From Batillaria attramentaria (Eukaryota; Mollusca; Gastropoda; Batillariidae): DNA of 64,000 nt. Made by a program: the position numbers and the translations under genes. Shown here piece after piece: positions 44,801-56,963 of the stretch. The stretch's first letter is position 1. Every line of letters begins with the position of its first letter. The DNA lies in assembly GCA_018292915.2 (NCBI GenBank), contig JACVVK020000477.1, positions 62,001-126,000 on the forward strand, written 5' to 3'. The notes under the pieces were generated by a model that was given only the letters and a program-made list of their open reading frames with translations, was not told where the DNA came from and ran no database searches.

Positions 44801-47800
44801 ATTACTCCCACCGTTGTACATGTCTTGAGTCAAGGAAGAAGTAGGCGAAGTAGTACGAACATCGCTATGCTGAAGGCGCGTCAAAGAAAGCAGACTCTGC
44901 TCTTGCCACAACCCTGGCAAGAGAGAAGATTGAACAGCGCTTCTCCCAGCACCTGAAAATCTACACGGACGGCTCTGTCCTAGATTCAGGAGAGGTTGGG
45001 TGCGCCTTTGTGATCCCAGACCTTGGAATCACAAGACGCTACAAACTCAACGCCGGGTTAAGCATCTTCTCAGCAGAGATGTATGCAATCCTCATGGCCT
45101 GCACGTTTGTTAACGACATGCCAAACCCCCCGCTGGGGGCGGTCATTCTGTCCGACTCCAAGTCCTCACTCCAAGCCCTAGAGAGAGGGGGCACGAGGAA
45201 CAGGAGTGATGTACAAAGCGAGATCCTCTTCCTGGCCCATCAGATCATCACGAAGGGAACCGCCCTAGCCCTCATGTGGCTACCCTCCCACAGCGGGATC
45301 AGGGGAAATGAGCTGGCCGATCGCGCGGCCCGGGGTGCCACCGGCGATGGCATGGAAGCAAAACTACCCCAGACACTCAGTGAAGTGAAAAGTAAGATAC
45401 AAAGAGCGGCCCACACTCTCAGGGAGAGGAAACTCCGTGCACTGTGTGAGGAAAATGGCTGGGTCCACCTCCCGGGTGGCCAAAACCACGTGCCACTTTT
45501 CCCGCGCAGGCACTCTGCAGTCATCTGCAGAATACGCACACTGTGCTGCGCACACACATGGAGTAACGACCTCTGCCAGTGTGGGCAGCCCCCAGACGTC
45601 CGCCACATTGTAAACGGATGTGATGGCCTGCCCGCAAACCTCCAGCCGGTCTGGGACCTGAGAGACAGATACTCACTGAAGACGGTAGACTTCCTCAGGC
45701 CACACCAAGCCCTAGGTGATAGGCCAATGAGAACCCTGGCCGACGCGATCGTCAGATCAGATCTGACAAAATGGTTCTAATACCAAAGAGCGAGGGGACA
45801 CCCCGGCTATGATCTAAAGGCAAAAGTACGGATGACAGAACAGACTGAGGCACTGAAAAACAAACTCAGACCAGGCTTCTGAAAGCCAAGCAGAGATCCT
45901 CTGACGTTGCCCAAAGCTAAGCAAATCAGCCCACACTCACCCCAAAGACACTTGCCCAGCCAAGCAGCCAAAGACACATGCCAGGAACAACTTGTCCTTA
46001 AGGGCCAAAAGCCATAGGACGTAAAGCAAGCTAATGATGATGGCGAAGTAGTGGTTCTTCTATTCTACACTTTTCTATACCGAGCGCAGTTGGTATCACG
46101 GCCCGTCGCGCATGACCAATATCGGCCCGTCGCGCATGACCAATATCACGGCCCGTCGCGCATGACCAATATCACGGCCGGTCGCCCGTCGCCCGTCGTT
46201 CATGACAGTCGCTAGTTTGTCGCGGTAGCCCATGACCAATCGCGGGTAGCGCATGACCAATCGCGGGTAGCCCATGACCAATCGCGAGTAGCGCATGACC
46301 AACCGCGCGTCGCATATGACCAACCGCGCGTCGCATATGACCAGCCGCGCGGTCGTTCATGACCAGCCGCGCGTAGCGCGTGAACCAGTCGCAGGTAGTT
46401 CATGGACCCTATACGCACGTTTTCATACCTCTGCCATCAGTTACATGTTCATTTCTCTGTGCGTGTCCTCGGTTACAATGTTTATCTCTTTGTGTGAGTC
46501 TCATCGGTTACAATATTTCAGTGTGTATTTCTGTGTTTTGTGTCAGTGATTACAATGTGTATGTCTGTGTATTGTGTCAGTGGTTACAATGTTTACGTCT
46601 GTGTGTTAGTGGTTACTTACAATGTTTACGTCTGTGTGTTAGTGGTTACTTACAATGTTCACGTCTGTGTGTTAGTGGTTACTTACAATGTTTACGTCTG
46701 TGTGTTAGTGGTTACTTACAATGTTTACGTCTGTGTGTTAGTGGTTACTTACAATGTTTACGTCTGTGTGTTAGTGCCATCAGCTTCAGTGTTTGTTTCT
46801 GTATACTAGTATAGAGTCATCGGTGATGATGTTTGTGTATAGTTTTATAAGTTACAATGTTTATTTCTGTGAGTGTGAGTGAGTGTCATGGGTTCCATGT
46901 TTATTTCTGTGAGTGTCATGGGTTCCATGTTTATTTCTGTGAGTGTGAGTGTTGTGGGTTACATGTTTGTTTCTGTGAGTGTGAGTGAGTGTCATGGGTT
47001 CCATGTTTATTTCTGTGAGTGTGAGTGAGTGTCATGGGTTCCATGTTTATTTCTGTGAGTGTGAGTGAGTGTCATGGGTTCCATGTTTGTTTCTGTGAGT
47101 GTGAGTGAGTGTCATGGGTTCCATGTTTATTTCTGTGAGTGTGAGTGAGTGTCATGGGTTCCATGTTTATTTCTGTGAGTGTGAGTGAGTGTCATGGGTT
47201 ACATGTTTACATCTGTGAGTGAGTGTTGTGGGTTACATGTTTATTTCTGTGAGTGAGAGCCTTCGGTTACAAATGCAATGTTTATCATTATGTGTCATCA
47301 GTTACAATATTTATTTCTTTGTGTGGTGTCAGTGGTAACGATGTTTATTTCTGTGTGTTTTACAGACAAGGCTGCCGGAGCTGGACAACCCAGAGCGACT
47401 GCGAAAAAACTGCGGAAGAGTTCATTGATAAGTGTCTCATGACTGACGTTATCTTGATATTTGCGCCTTCACAGGTTGGTACCAACTCCTTACTTTAACA
47501 TAGTTTAGAAAACAGAATTTTAATACGTAGCGTTTTCACAGTGATACACTTCCAATTACAGAAAATACCACAGGAGTTTGTTGATTTCAACCGAGAAACT
47601 GCAGGTTTTAACGAGCAGCTTTTCAGTCGAACTCAGCAAAGGAGTGTGGCGTGTTTTCCCATAATCATGGGCACTGAATTGAGAAAAGTAATCATAGTAA
47701 TCATAGTAATCATAGTAATCAAACCCTTTCCCAGTAATCAAACCCTTTCCCTATCTGGATTTCTTTGATTTGAAAACTGACATCAGCATTCCAACCTGCT

Positions 47801-50800
47801 TTGCACCTGCACACTAATCTGTGTGTGTTGGTGACATACGCAGAGTGTGTGTCCATACTAAACAGTCAACAATAAGGCAATAAACACAGTATAGACAACA
47901 GTCAACAATAAGGCGATAACCACAGTATAGACAACAGTCAACAATAAAGCAATAACCACAGTATAGACAACAGTCAACAATAAAGCAATAACCACAGTAT
48001 AGACAACAGTCAACAATAAGGCAATAACCACAGTATAGACAACAGTCAACAATAAAGCAATAAACACTGTATAGACAACAGTCAACAATAAAGTAATAAC
48101 CACAGTATAGACAACAGTCAACAATAAGGCAATAAACACTGTATAGACAACAGTCAACAATAAGGCAATAACCACAGTATAGACAACAGTCAACAATAAA
48201 GTAATAACCACAGTATAGACAACAGTCAACAATAAGGCAATAAACACAGTATAGACAACAGTCAACAATAAGGCAATAACCACAGTATAGACAACAGTCA
48301 ACAATAAAGTAATAACCACAGTATAGACAACAGTCAACAATAAGGCAATAAACACAGTATAGACAACAGTCAACAATAAAGTAATAACCACAGTATAGAC
48401 AACAGTCAACAATAAGGCAATAAACACAGTATAGACAACAGTCAACAATAAAGCAATAACCACAGTATAGACAACAGTCAACAATAAGGCAGTAAACACA
48501 GTATAGACAACAGTCAACAATAAGGCAATAAACACAGTATAGACAACAGTCAACAATAAAGCAATAACCACAGTATAGGACAACAGTCAACAATAAGGCA
48601 GTAAACACAGTATAGACAACAGTCAACATTAAAGTAATAACCACAGTATAGACAACAGTCAACAATAAGGCAATAAACACAGTATAGACAACAGTCAACA
48701 ATAAGGCAATAAACACAGTATAGACAACAGCCACTGTTAGTATTACTATTGATTGTGTCAGCTGTAGCTAATGTGCCTGTATACAGTAATGTGGTATGTA
48801 TGTACCAATACAAGTAATACTATTATTATTGCCTTTGATGTTGAACAGATTGCTCTGGCAGCCATCATGCACAGTGCCAGCAAAGAATCTATCAACTTGG
48901 ACAGGTGAGTGAGATGAATGTGAGACAGGTGAGTGAGATGAATGTGAGACAGGTGAGTGAGATGAATGTGAGACAGGTGAGTGAGGAGAGTGCAAGACAG
49001 GTACCAGTAAGTGAGGTCAGTGAGACAGATGAATGTGAGACAGGTGGGTGAGGAAAGTGCGAGACAGGTGGGTGAGGAAAGTGAGAGACAGGTACCAGTG
49101 AGTGGGATGAGCGAGACAGGTGAGTGAGACAGATGGACATGAGACAGGTGGGTGAGTAGAGTGCAAGACAGGTACTGGTGAGTGGGGTGAGTGAGACGTG
49201 AGTGAGGAGAGTGAGACATTTGAATGTGAGACAGGTGAGTGAGGTGAGTGCAAGATGGCTCAGTGAGGTGAGTGAGTGAGGAGGGTGTGAGACAGATGAG
49301 TGAGGAGAGTGTGAGGCAGGTGAGTGAGACGAATGTGAGACAGGTGAGTGAGGAGAGTACAAGACGGGTCAGTGAGGTGAGTGAGTGAGGAGGGTGTGAG
49401 ACAGGTGAGCAAGGAGGATGTGAGACAGGTGAGTGAGGAGGGTGTGAGACAGGTGAGTGAGGAGGATGTGAGACATGGGAACGAGGAGGGTGTGAGACAG
49501 GTGAGTGAGGAGAGTTTGAGACAGGTGAGCGAGGAGGATGTGAGACATGTCAGTGAGGAGAGAGTGAGACAGGTGCGTGAGGAGAGTGAGACAGGTGAGT
49601 GGGGAAAGTGTGAGACAGGTGAGCGAGGAGAATATGAAGTCAGCAGTGTGAGTGTATCCATTATCCATTATTCTTATTATGTTGACAGGTACGTGACAGA
49701 AGTGCTGATGTGTGGATCATCACAAGAGGAAGTGCAGAAGTGTATCTATCAGCTGAGACGTACGTTTACAGAGAGTAGTGGTCACTATTTTATCTATCAG
49801 CTGAGACGTACGTTTACAGAGAGTAGTGGTCACTATTTTATCTATCAGCTGAAATGTACATTTACAGAGAGTATCTGTCACTATTTTCTCTGTCACCTGA
49901 GACGTACATTGATGGACAGAGAGTATCTGGCACTGTTTTCTGTCAGCTGATAGGTATGTTGACAGAGAGTATCTGTCACTATTTTTCTCTGTCACCTGAG
50001 ACGTACATTGATGGACAGAGAGTATCTGTCACTATTTTCTCTGTCACCTGAGACGTACATTGATGGACAGAGAGTATCTGGCACTATTTTCTGTCAGCTG
50101 ATAGGTATGTTGACAGAGAGTATCTGTCACTATTTTCTCTGTCACCTGAGACGTACATTGATGGACAGAGAGTATCTGTCACTATTTTCTGTCAGCTGAT
50201 AGGTATGTTGACAGAGAGTATCTGTCACTATTTTCTGTCAGCTGATAAGATATGTTGACAGAGAGTATCTGTCATTATTTTCTGTCAGCTGATAGGTATG
50301 TTGACAGAGAGTATCTGTCACTATTTTCTGTCAGCTGATAGGTATGTTGACAGAGAGTATCTGTCACTATTTTCTGTCAGCTGATAGGTATGTTGACAGA
50401 GAGTATCTGTCACTATTTTCTGTCAGCTGATAGGTATGTTGACAGAGAGTATCTGTCACTATTTACTGATGATATCTGTGACTGCCAGTGCTACATGTAT
50501 AATACTGACTGGGATGATATCTGTGACTGCCAGTGCTAGGCTGATCACCAGTGTGTGTCATCAGGTATCAAGCACATTGTGAAGGCGGCAGAACCAGTGC
50601 CCAGGGAACAGGCTCACCTGATTCAGAAGAAAATGGAGCGGTGTCGCAATCAGGAGAACAACCCTGAGAGTGAAGTGTGCGTTCTGTTTGTATAGTGTTG
50701 TGTACATCATTAGTTAGACCAACACAATGAATCTGTTTGATTGTAACTGTCTGTATTGTGATGTGTAAGACCAAGATGGCGGAGCTGTGTAATTATAACT

Positions 50801-53800
50801 GTCTTTAATGTTGTGTGTGCAGATATAAGACCAAGATGGCGGATCTGTTTGATTGTAACTGTCTGTATTGTGATGTGTAAGACCAAGATGGTGGAGCTGT
50901 GTAATTATAACTGTCTTTAATGTTGTGTGTGCAGATATAAGACCAAGATGGCGGATCTGTTTGATGATGAGGAAGAGACCAGGAGTCAGAAACGTGCACG
51001 GCGTGACGTAAGTGTGGACGTGTGTAGGCTCACATACTGCTGTCTGTAGGCTCACATAGTGCCACTTTAGGCTCACATACTGCTGTCTGTAGGCTCACAT
51101 AGTGCTGTCTGTAGGCTCACATAGTGCTGTCTGTAGGCTCAGATACTGCTGTCTGTTGGCTCACATACTGCTGTCTGTAGGCTCACATACTGCTGTCTGT
51201 AGGCTCACAGTACTGCTCTCTGTAGGCTCACATACTGCTGTCTGTAGGCTCACTGCTGTCTGTAGGCTCACATACTGCTGTCTGTAGGCTCACATAGTGC
51301 CACTTTAGGCTCACATAGTGCTGTCTGTAGGCTCACATACTGCTGTCTGTAGGCTCACATAGTTCTGTCTGTAGGCTCACATAGTGCTGTCTGTAGGCTC
51401 ACATAGTGCCACTTTAGGCTCACATAGTGCTGTCTGTAGGCTCACATAGTGCCACTTTAGGCTCACATAGTGCTGTCTGTAGGCTCACATAGTGCCCACT
51501 TTAGGCTCACATACTGCTGTCTGTAGGCTCACATACTGCTGTCTGTAGGCTCACATAGTGCTGTCTGTAGGCTCACATACTGCTGTCTTGTAGGCTCACA
51601 TAGTGCTGTCTGTAGCTCACATAGTGCTGTCTGTAGGCTCACATAGTGCTCTCTGTAGGCTCACATACTGCTGTCTGTAGGCTCACATAGTGCTGTCTGT
51701 AGGCTCACATAGTGCTGTCTGTAGGCTCACATAGTGCCACTTTAGGCTCACATACTGCTGTCTGTAGGCTCACATAGTGCTGTCTGTAGGCTCACATAGT
51801 GCTGTCTGTAGGCTCACATAGTGCTCTCTGTAGGCTCACATACTGCTGTCTGTAGGCTCACATAGTGCTGTCTGTAGGCTCACATAGTGCTGTCTGTAGG
51901 CTCACATAGTGCCACTTTAGGCTCACATACTGCTGTCTGTAGGCTCACATACTGCTGTCTGTAGGCTCACATAGTGCTGTCTGTAGGCTCAGATACTGCT
52001 GTCTGTAAGCTCACATACTGCTGTCTGTAGGCTCACATAGTGCTGTCTGTAGGCTCACATACTGCTGTCTGTAGGCTCACATAGTGCTGTCTGTAGGCTC
52101 ACATAGTGCTGTCTGTAGGCTCACATAGTGCTGTCTGTAGGCCTCACATACTGCTGTCTGTAGGGCTCACATACTGCTGTCTGTAGGCTCACCATAGTGC
52201 TGTCTGTAGGCTCACATAGTGCCACTTTAGGCTCACATACTGCTGTCTGTAGGCTCACATACTGCTGTCTGTAGGCTCACATACTGCTCTCTGTAGGCTC
52301 ACATAGTGCCACTTTAGGCTCACATACTGCTGTCTGTAGGCTCACATAGTGCTGTCTGTAGGCTCACATACTGCTGTCTGTAGGCTCACATACTGCTGTC
52401 TGTAGGCTCACATACTGCCACCCTAGGCTCACATACTGCTGTGTGTAGGCTCACATACTGCCACCCTAGGCTCACATACTGCCCCCCCCAAGGCTTACAT
52501 ACTGCCCCCCCCCTAGGCTCACCTACTGCTGTTGTAGGTTTAAATACTGCCTTCAGACTCACCTGCTGCTGTTGTAGGTTTAAATACTGCCTTCAGGCTC
52601 ACCTACTGCTGTTGCAGGTTTAAATATGGTTTAAGTACTGCCTTCAGGCTCAACCCTACTGCTGTTGTAGGCTTAAATATGGTTTTAAATACTGCCTTCA
52701 GACTCACCTGCTGCTGTTGTAGGTTTAAATACTGCCTTCAGGCTCACCTGCTGCTGTTGTAGGTTTAAATACTGCCTTCAGGCTCACCTGCTGCTGTTGT
52801 AGGTTTAAATATGGTTTAAATACTGCCTTCAGGCTCACCCTACTGCTGTTGTAGGCTTAAATATGGTTTAAATACTGCCTTCAGACTCACCTGCTGCTGT
52901 TGTAGGTTTAAATACTGCCTTCAGGCTCACCTGCTGCTGTTGTAGGTTTAAATACTGCCTTCAGGCTCACCTGCTGCTGTTGTAGGTTTTAAATATGGTT
53001 TAAATACTGCCTTCAGGCTCACCTGCTGCTGTTGTACTTGTAGGTTTAAATATGTTTTAAATACTGCCTTCAGACTCACCTGCTGCTGTTGTAGGTTTAA
53101 ATATGGGTTTAAATACTGCCTTCAGGCTCACCTGCTGCTGTTGTAGGTTTAAATATGGTTTAAATACTGCCTTCAGACTCACCTGCTGCTGTTGTAGGTT
53201 TAAATATGGGTTTAAATACTGCCTTCAGGCTCACCTACTGCTGTTGTAGGCTTAAATATGGTTTAAATACTGCATTCACACTCACCTGCTGCTGTTGTAG
53301 GTTTAAATATGGTTTAAATACTGCCTTCAGGCTCACCTGCTGCTGTTGTAGGTTTAAATATGGTTTAAATACAGTAGAACCTCTTTTGGGTGACCATCCC
53401 TTAGAGAGACCACCTGCCTGTGCAGACCAATGTTACAATGATCCTGGGTTGCAATTCTTCACTGTCTGAGGCTTCTTTTGCACGACCACCTCTCTTAAGA
53501 CCATTCTTATCTTGCCATAGGGGTGGTCGCCCAAAAGAGGTCGTACTGTACTGCCTTCAGACTCACCTGCTGCTGTTGTAGGTTTAAATATGGGTTTAAA
53601 TACTGCCTTCAGGCTCACCTACTGCTGTTGTAGGCTTAAATATGGTTTAAATACTGCATTCACACTCACCTGCTGCTGTTGTAGGTTTAAATATGGTTTA
53701 AATACTGCCTTCAGACTCACCTGCTGCTGTTGTAGGTTTAAATATGGGTTTAAATACTGCCTTCCAGGCTCACCTGCTGCTGTTGTAGGCTTAAATACAG

Positions 53801-54683
53801 TTTAAATACTGCATTCACACTCACCTGCTGCTGTTGTAGGTTTAAATATGGGTTTTAAATACTGCCTTCAGGCTCACCTGCTGCTGTTGTAGGCTTAAAT
53901 ATGGTTTAAATACTGCATTCACACTCACCTGCTGCTGTTGTAGGTTTAAATATGGTTTAAATACTGCCTTCAGACTCACCTGCTGCTGTTGTAGGTTTAA
54001 ATATGGGTTTTAAATACTGCCTTCAGGCTCACCTGCTGCTGTTGTAGGTTTAAATATGGGTTTAAATACTGCCTTCAGGCTCACCTGCTGCTGTTGTAGG
54101 TTTAAATATGGTTTAAATACTGCCTTCAGACTCACCTGCTGCTGTTGTAGGTTTAAATATGGGTTTAAATACTGCCTTCAGGCTCACCTGCTGCTGTTGT
54201 AGGCTTAAATACAGTTTAAATACTGCTTCAGGCTCACCCTACTGCTGTTGTAGGCTTAAATATGGTTTAAATACTGCCTTCAGACTCACCTGCTGCTGTT
54301 GTAGTTTTAAATATGGGTTTAAATACTGCCTTCAGGCTCACATACTGCCTCCATAGGCTTGCACACTGCTATAGATCTGTAGGCTTACATACTGCCTCCA
54401 TAGGCTTGCACACTGCTATCTGTAGGCTTACATACTGCCTCCATAGGCTTGCACACTGCTATCTGTAGACTCACATACTGCCTCCATAGCTTGCACACTG
54501 CTATCTGTAGACTCACACACTGCCTCCATAGGCTTGCACACTGCTATCTGTAGACTCACATACTGTAGTCATGAACTGGCTTATTGAGTTCAGTTTCATG
54601 TCTTTGTCTGTGCTGGCTGAGACACGGAGATTTTGTGGCTTGTGCAGGAAACAAGGAAGATGGAAGAGGAGCTTTTGTCTTGA
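36290..54683 (+). CDS. CCNH: Cyclin H, copy C (e1-e9, one-base insertion in e4)
   Basis: Exons 36290-36412, 36703-36776, 37887-38088, 47366-47474, 48849-48904, 49689-49759, 50565-50676, 50935-51007, 54648-54683. e1-e3 are uninterrupted and show the reference frame: 41 codons, then 74 nt, then 202 nt. e4 has six A (47404-47409) where copies A and B have five, which breaks the frame at LRK in the second cyclin fold. All other exons are intact. Correcting that homopolymer would give 284 codons plus stop. As in copy B, the N-terminal ~45 residues and start codon are not found, so this is either 5'-incomplete or has an unrecognised first exon. Role as described for copy A. Confidence 0.91.
36413..36702 (+). 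other. Intron i1 of copy C
   Basis: As 12901-13192, with a shorter C run (36479-36493). Confidence 0.85.
36703..36776 (+). CDS. CCNH: CCNH copy C exon e2
   Basis: Intact 74 nt: [20 protein letters not shown] then PKDI(M). Confidence 0.93.
36951..37560. repeat. Intron i2 56-bp minisatellite, unit 2
   Basis: Counterpart of 13442-14050; the A missing at 13737 is present here. Confidence 0.95.
37887..38088 (+). CDS. CCNH: CCNH copy C exon e3
   Basis: Intact 202 nt, [20 protein letters not shown] to [10 protein letters not shown]. Confidence 0.94.
38089..39217. repeat. Intron i3 exon-end minisatellite, unit 2
   Basis: Counterpart of 14580-15710, with verbatim copies of the e3 end and donor. 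Confidence 0.96.
39367..39872. repeat. Intron i3 49-bp units separated by (AT)n, unit 2
   Basis: Counterpart of 15855-16351. The AT tract after GACCATAT is longer (39344-39365) and the longest tract lacks the TTA interruption seen at 16138. Confidence 0.93.
39898..40101. repeat. Intron i3 26-bp minisatellite, left part, unit 2
   Basis: Counterpart of 16384-16587. Confidence 0.9.
41129..42003. mobile_element. TIR element 1, unit 2
   Basis: Counterpart of 17612-18487. Confidence 0.82.
42210..43378. mobile_element. TIR element 2 with triplicated left end
   Basis: Left ends GGGGACCTATGCATGG occur at 42210, 42351 and (with one G less) 42480, each followed by ~130 bp of the same subterminal sequence. 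The right end is at 43378. The counterpart in unit 1 (18694-19594) has a single left end. The extra ~267 bp explains most of the length difference between units. Confidence 0.85.
44855..46041 (+). mobile_element. 5'-truncated non-LTR retrotransposon, unit 2
   Basis: Same insertion as 21075-22261. Target duplications GGCGAAGTAGT at 44844-44854 and 46042-46052. Confidence 0.92.
44857..45780 (+). CDS. RNase H domain fragment of LINE ORF2, unit 2
   Basis: Same 307-codon frame as 21077-22000, with D-E-D-D residues in TDGS, SAEMYA, LSDSKS and NELADRA and the C-terminal Cys/His cluster. No stop or indel was noticed against unit 1, unlike the exon-level differences elsewhere. It is a truncated element, so not expected to function alone. 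Confidence 0.9.
   Translation, partial: EHRYAEGASKKADSALATTLAREKIEQRFSQHLKIYTDGSVLDSGEVGCAFVIPDLGITRRYKLNAGLSIFSAEMYAILMACTFVNDMPNPPLGAVILSDSKSSLQALERGGTRNRSDVQSEILFLAHQIITKGTALALMWLPSHSGIRGNELADRAARGATGDGMEAKLPQTLSEVKSKIQRAAHTLRERKLRALCEENGWVHLPGGQNHVPLFPRRHSAVICRIRTLCCAHTWSNDLCQCGQPPDVRHIVNGCDGLPANLQPVWDLRDRYSLKTVDFLRPHQALGDRPMRTLADAIVRSDLTKWF
46439..47362. repeat. Intron i3 minisatellites before e4, unit 2
   Basis: Counterpart of 22657-23590, with a different number of GTGAGTGAGTGTCATGGG units (one partial unit lost near 46905). Confidence 0.9.
47366..47474 (+). CDS. CCNH: CCNH copy C exon e4 (one-base insertion)
   Basis: 109 nt against 108 in copies A and B; the sixth A in 47404-47409 shifts the frame after NPERLR. 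Confidence 0.92.
47861..48730. repeat. Intron i4 36-bp minisatellite, unit 3
   Basis: Counterpart of 573-1440 with one extra base (TATAGGACAAC near 48578). Confidence 0.95.
48849..48904 (+). CDS. CCNH: CCNH copy C exon e5
   Basis: [18 protein letters not shown], donor GTGAGT. Confidence 0.88.
48901..49630. repeat. Intron i5 donor-spanning minisatellite, unit 3
   Basis: Counterpart of 1611-2340. Confidence 0.93.
49689..49759 (+). CDS. CCNH: CCNH copy C exon e6
   Basis: [18 protein letters not shown] to QLR. Confidence 0.86.
49738..50464. repeat. Intron i6 exon-end minisatellite, unit 3
   Basis: Counterpart of 2448-3175, with a substitution (ATCTGTCAC for ATCGGTCAC near 49972) and one extra T nearby. 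Confidence 0.92.
50565..50676 (+). CDS. CCNH: CCNH copy C exon e7
   Basis: [15 protein letters not shown] to NNPESE. Confidence 0.88.
50720..50934. repeat. Intron i7 duplicated acceptor block, unit 3
   Basis: Counterpart of 3428-3642. Confidence 0.88.
50935..51007 (+). CDS. CCNH: CCNH copy C exon e8
   Basis: [19 protein letters not shown] then RARRD. Confidence 0.85.
51020..52513. repeat. Intron i8 22-bp minisatellite A, unit 3
   Basis: Counterpart of 3728-5217, with several isolated one-base changes (CACAGTACTG, GTGCCCACTT, GTCTTGTAGG). Confidence 0.95.
52514..54332. repeat. Intron i8 minisatellite B, unit 3
   Basis: Counterpart of 5218-7033, with one-base insertions in T and C runs; interrupted by the MITE. 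Confidence 0.94.
53372..53548. mobile_element. mariner-like MITE, 177 bp, unit 3
   Basis: Same TA-flanked insertion as 6074-6250. Confidence 0.9.
54333..54568. repeat. Intron i8 minisatellite C, unit 3
   Basis: Counterpart of 7034-7268. Confidence 0.9.
54648..54683 (+). CDS. CCNH: CCNH copy C terminal exon e9
   Basis: [11 protein letters not shown] plus TGA. Confidence 0.72.
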   Translation, partial: ETRKMEEELLS

Positions 54684-55600
54684 CCCGACACTTGATGGTC
54701 CATTCACCCAACACTTTATGGTCCTTTCAACCTGCATGGAGCTGGATGGGAGTTGAGCAGTGACTTCTGTTCACTTTGTATACCACAAGTGTATACACCT
54801 GGATGGGATTTCCACAAGTGTATACACCTGGATGGGATTTCCACAAGTGTATACACAGGTCTGGATTGGATTTGTACTATGAGTGGTGACTACTATATGT
54901 GGTGACTACTATACACTTTGTATACCACAGGTTTATACAGGTGGATGGGATGTGTACTATGAGCGGTGACCACTGTGAACACTGTCTACTGTACATATAC
55001 ACCTGGATGGGACTTGTATTGTGAAAGTTGACTACATGTATTATGATCAGCGACTACCGTGAGCGGTGACTACACTTAGTATTCCACAAGTGTACATATA
55101 CACCCGGATGGGACTTGTACTGTGAAAGTTGACTACATGTATTATGATCAGTGACTACTGTGAGTGGTGACTACACTTAGTATTCCACAAGTGTACATAC
55201 ACCTGGATGGGACAGGTACTGTGAGCGCTGACTTCTATAAGCAGTGACTGCTGTGAATGGTGACTACTGTACACTTTGTATTCTACAAGTGTTTGTGGGT
55301 GGACACCATTGACTTTCACCGTCGTGCGGTGTACGTTCCATGGATTATACAGAGCTGTATGTGCTGACCTGAACGGAACTGTGAAATGTCACAGTTAGTT
55401 AATTTTCAGAGTCAGTGTACCAGGGTCAAGGGTGTGATTTTTCTCAACACGCGGTATTTCTAGAATGAGAACATTGAAAATTACATTTTCCAGAGACACC
55501 CCCCCTCCCCCCCCCCCCCCACACACACACACTGTGAATAGTGACTACTACTGTTGGTTTTGATGAGCAGCTGACAACAATACTATCACCGCAGAATAAA
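54684..55600 (+). other. CCNH copy C probable 3' UTR, one repeat shorter
   Basis: Counterpart of 7383-8400 with three ~102-bp units (54990-55215) where units 1 and 2 have four. Confidence 0.6.
55595..55600 (+). promoter_or_regulatory. Candidate polyadenylation signal, copy C
   Basis: AATAAA in GCAGAATAAAAG. Confidence 0.5.
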
Positions 55601-56585
55601 AGATCCTGTTAAGTTTCACTTTCTTTGTGCTTCATCATTCATGTTTGTGTGTGTGTGTGTTGGGGGGGGGGGGGGGGGGGAGGAGAACATATAGGACAAA
55701 TGACTGTAAAACCATGGTCCACTGAATATCATTTCACTTAACTGATACAAAGTATAATTCCTTAATCTCTGCACGTTTCTGGCTTTGTTCGTAGTGTGCA
55801 TTTTTGCTTGGTGGTGTTAAATGTTGGTTTTTTTGGTTTTTTAAAAAACTTACTTTGATATTTTAACACGTAATTTGATTTTTAATTTATTTGTTTATGT
55901 GACATAAGTGGAAGCCAGACCAAAGCCCAACCACTTATACTCCACTCTCCAATTCTCAAACGGTTAAGAAACGTATACCCGTCGAGAAGAAACAAAACAC
56001 TCGCAAAGAAAACTGGATGTGGCCACCATATACACAAACTGTCTACTCGCCCTTACCGGTATACTCGGATCGATCGCAACAACCACAGTGTTCGTGCATC
56101 TGTTTTCCGTTTGAAACGCACTTTTCTGAAGCAATTGAGAAATGAGGATCCTATTTCGAACGAAAACGAGAACGTCTAAAATGTGCAAAGAATGTAGATA
56201 AGTCTTAAGTGATATTTCAAATATTGCCTTGGGAGATCGTGCAAAACAGCTTAACTGGATGGCAATTCGTGCAAAACTTAGTGGAATCGATTGTAGTTAT
56301 TATGTGGTACAGGTCACAAGGTCAGTGGGTGTCGCGACGTTCATCAGTGAGTGTAGAATTTGTTTCCAAGTGGCCCACTTGCATTTGAAAACTTTAAAAG
56401 ATATTTGCAAGCGCAGATTTATATCCCTGCCCAAGTATTTATATCCCTGCCCAAGTATTTAAACACATTTTAAGGCGGAATTTTGATACCAGCGTTTACT
56501 GAAGTGGACAGCTTGAAACGCGTTTTCCCGCCAGCCAACATAAGAACCCAGTAGATCTGAATTTCCACAAAAAAAAGGGGGGGGG

Positions 56586-56963
56586 GGGTAAAATCACTGT
56601 TTAAACGGTGTAAAATCACAGGGTTAATTTTCATGCAGATTTTCACTCGTATTCTACTCCTAAGCTTTTCTCAAGCATTCTAGCTCAACTTTGAACATTT
56701 TCCAACAAAAATGGATCCAACTCAGATTTTTCAAGTTCAAAGCAGACTCACCGCTTATTGTTACCGATATCCCCTTTGAGGTCTCCAAACTTCACACAAG
56801 CTCCGCCGACCTTCATCTTCACCCGTTCGCGGCTTAATTCTCATCAGATCAGGCAAATTTGAGCTAGAATGCTTGAGAAGAGCTTAGGAGTCGAATACGA
56901 GTGAAAATCTGCATGAAACTTAACACCTGTGATTTTACGCCGTTAAAAAGCGATTTAACCGGG
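56586..56963. mobile_element. Palindromic MITE, unit 3
   Basis: Counterpart of 9389-9764, with extra T (56725-56730) and extra bases in the right arm (TTAACACCTG). Confidence 0.82.

Larger units (their letters stand above)
40108..46432. mobile_element. Foldback element, unit 2 (6.3 kb)
   Basis: Same element as 16594-22650, flanked by GCCATC at 40102-40107 and 46433-46438. Left arm 40112-40843, right arm 44508-46427, extra arm copies ~43523-43912 and ~44067-44490. Differs by amplification of a TIR-element end and by a pure C tract (44767-44800). Confidence 0.85.
23516..47287 (+). repeat. Tandem locus unit 2 (23.8 kb)
   Basis: Head-to-tail repeat of unit 1. It is longer by about 260 bp, mainly because the left end of a TIR element is amplified at 42210-42480. 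Other differences seen by eye are homopolymer lengths, AT-tract lengths and a few substitutions (for example C at 8781 against T at 32301). Confidence 0.97.
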
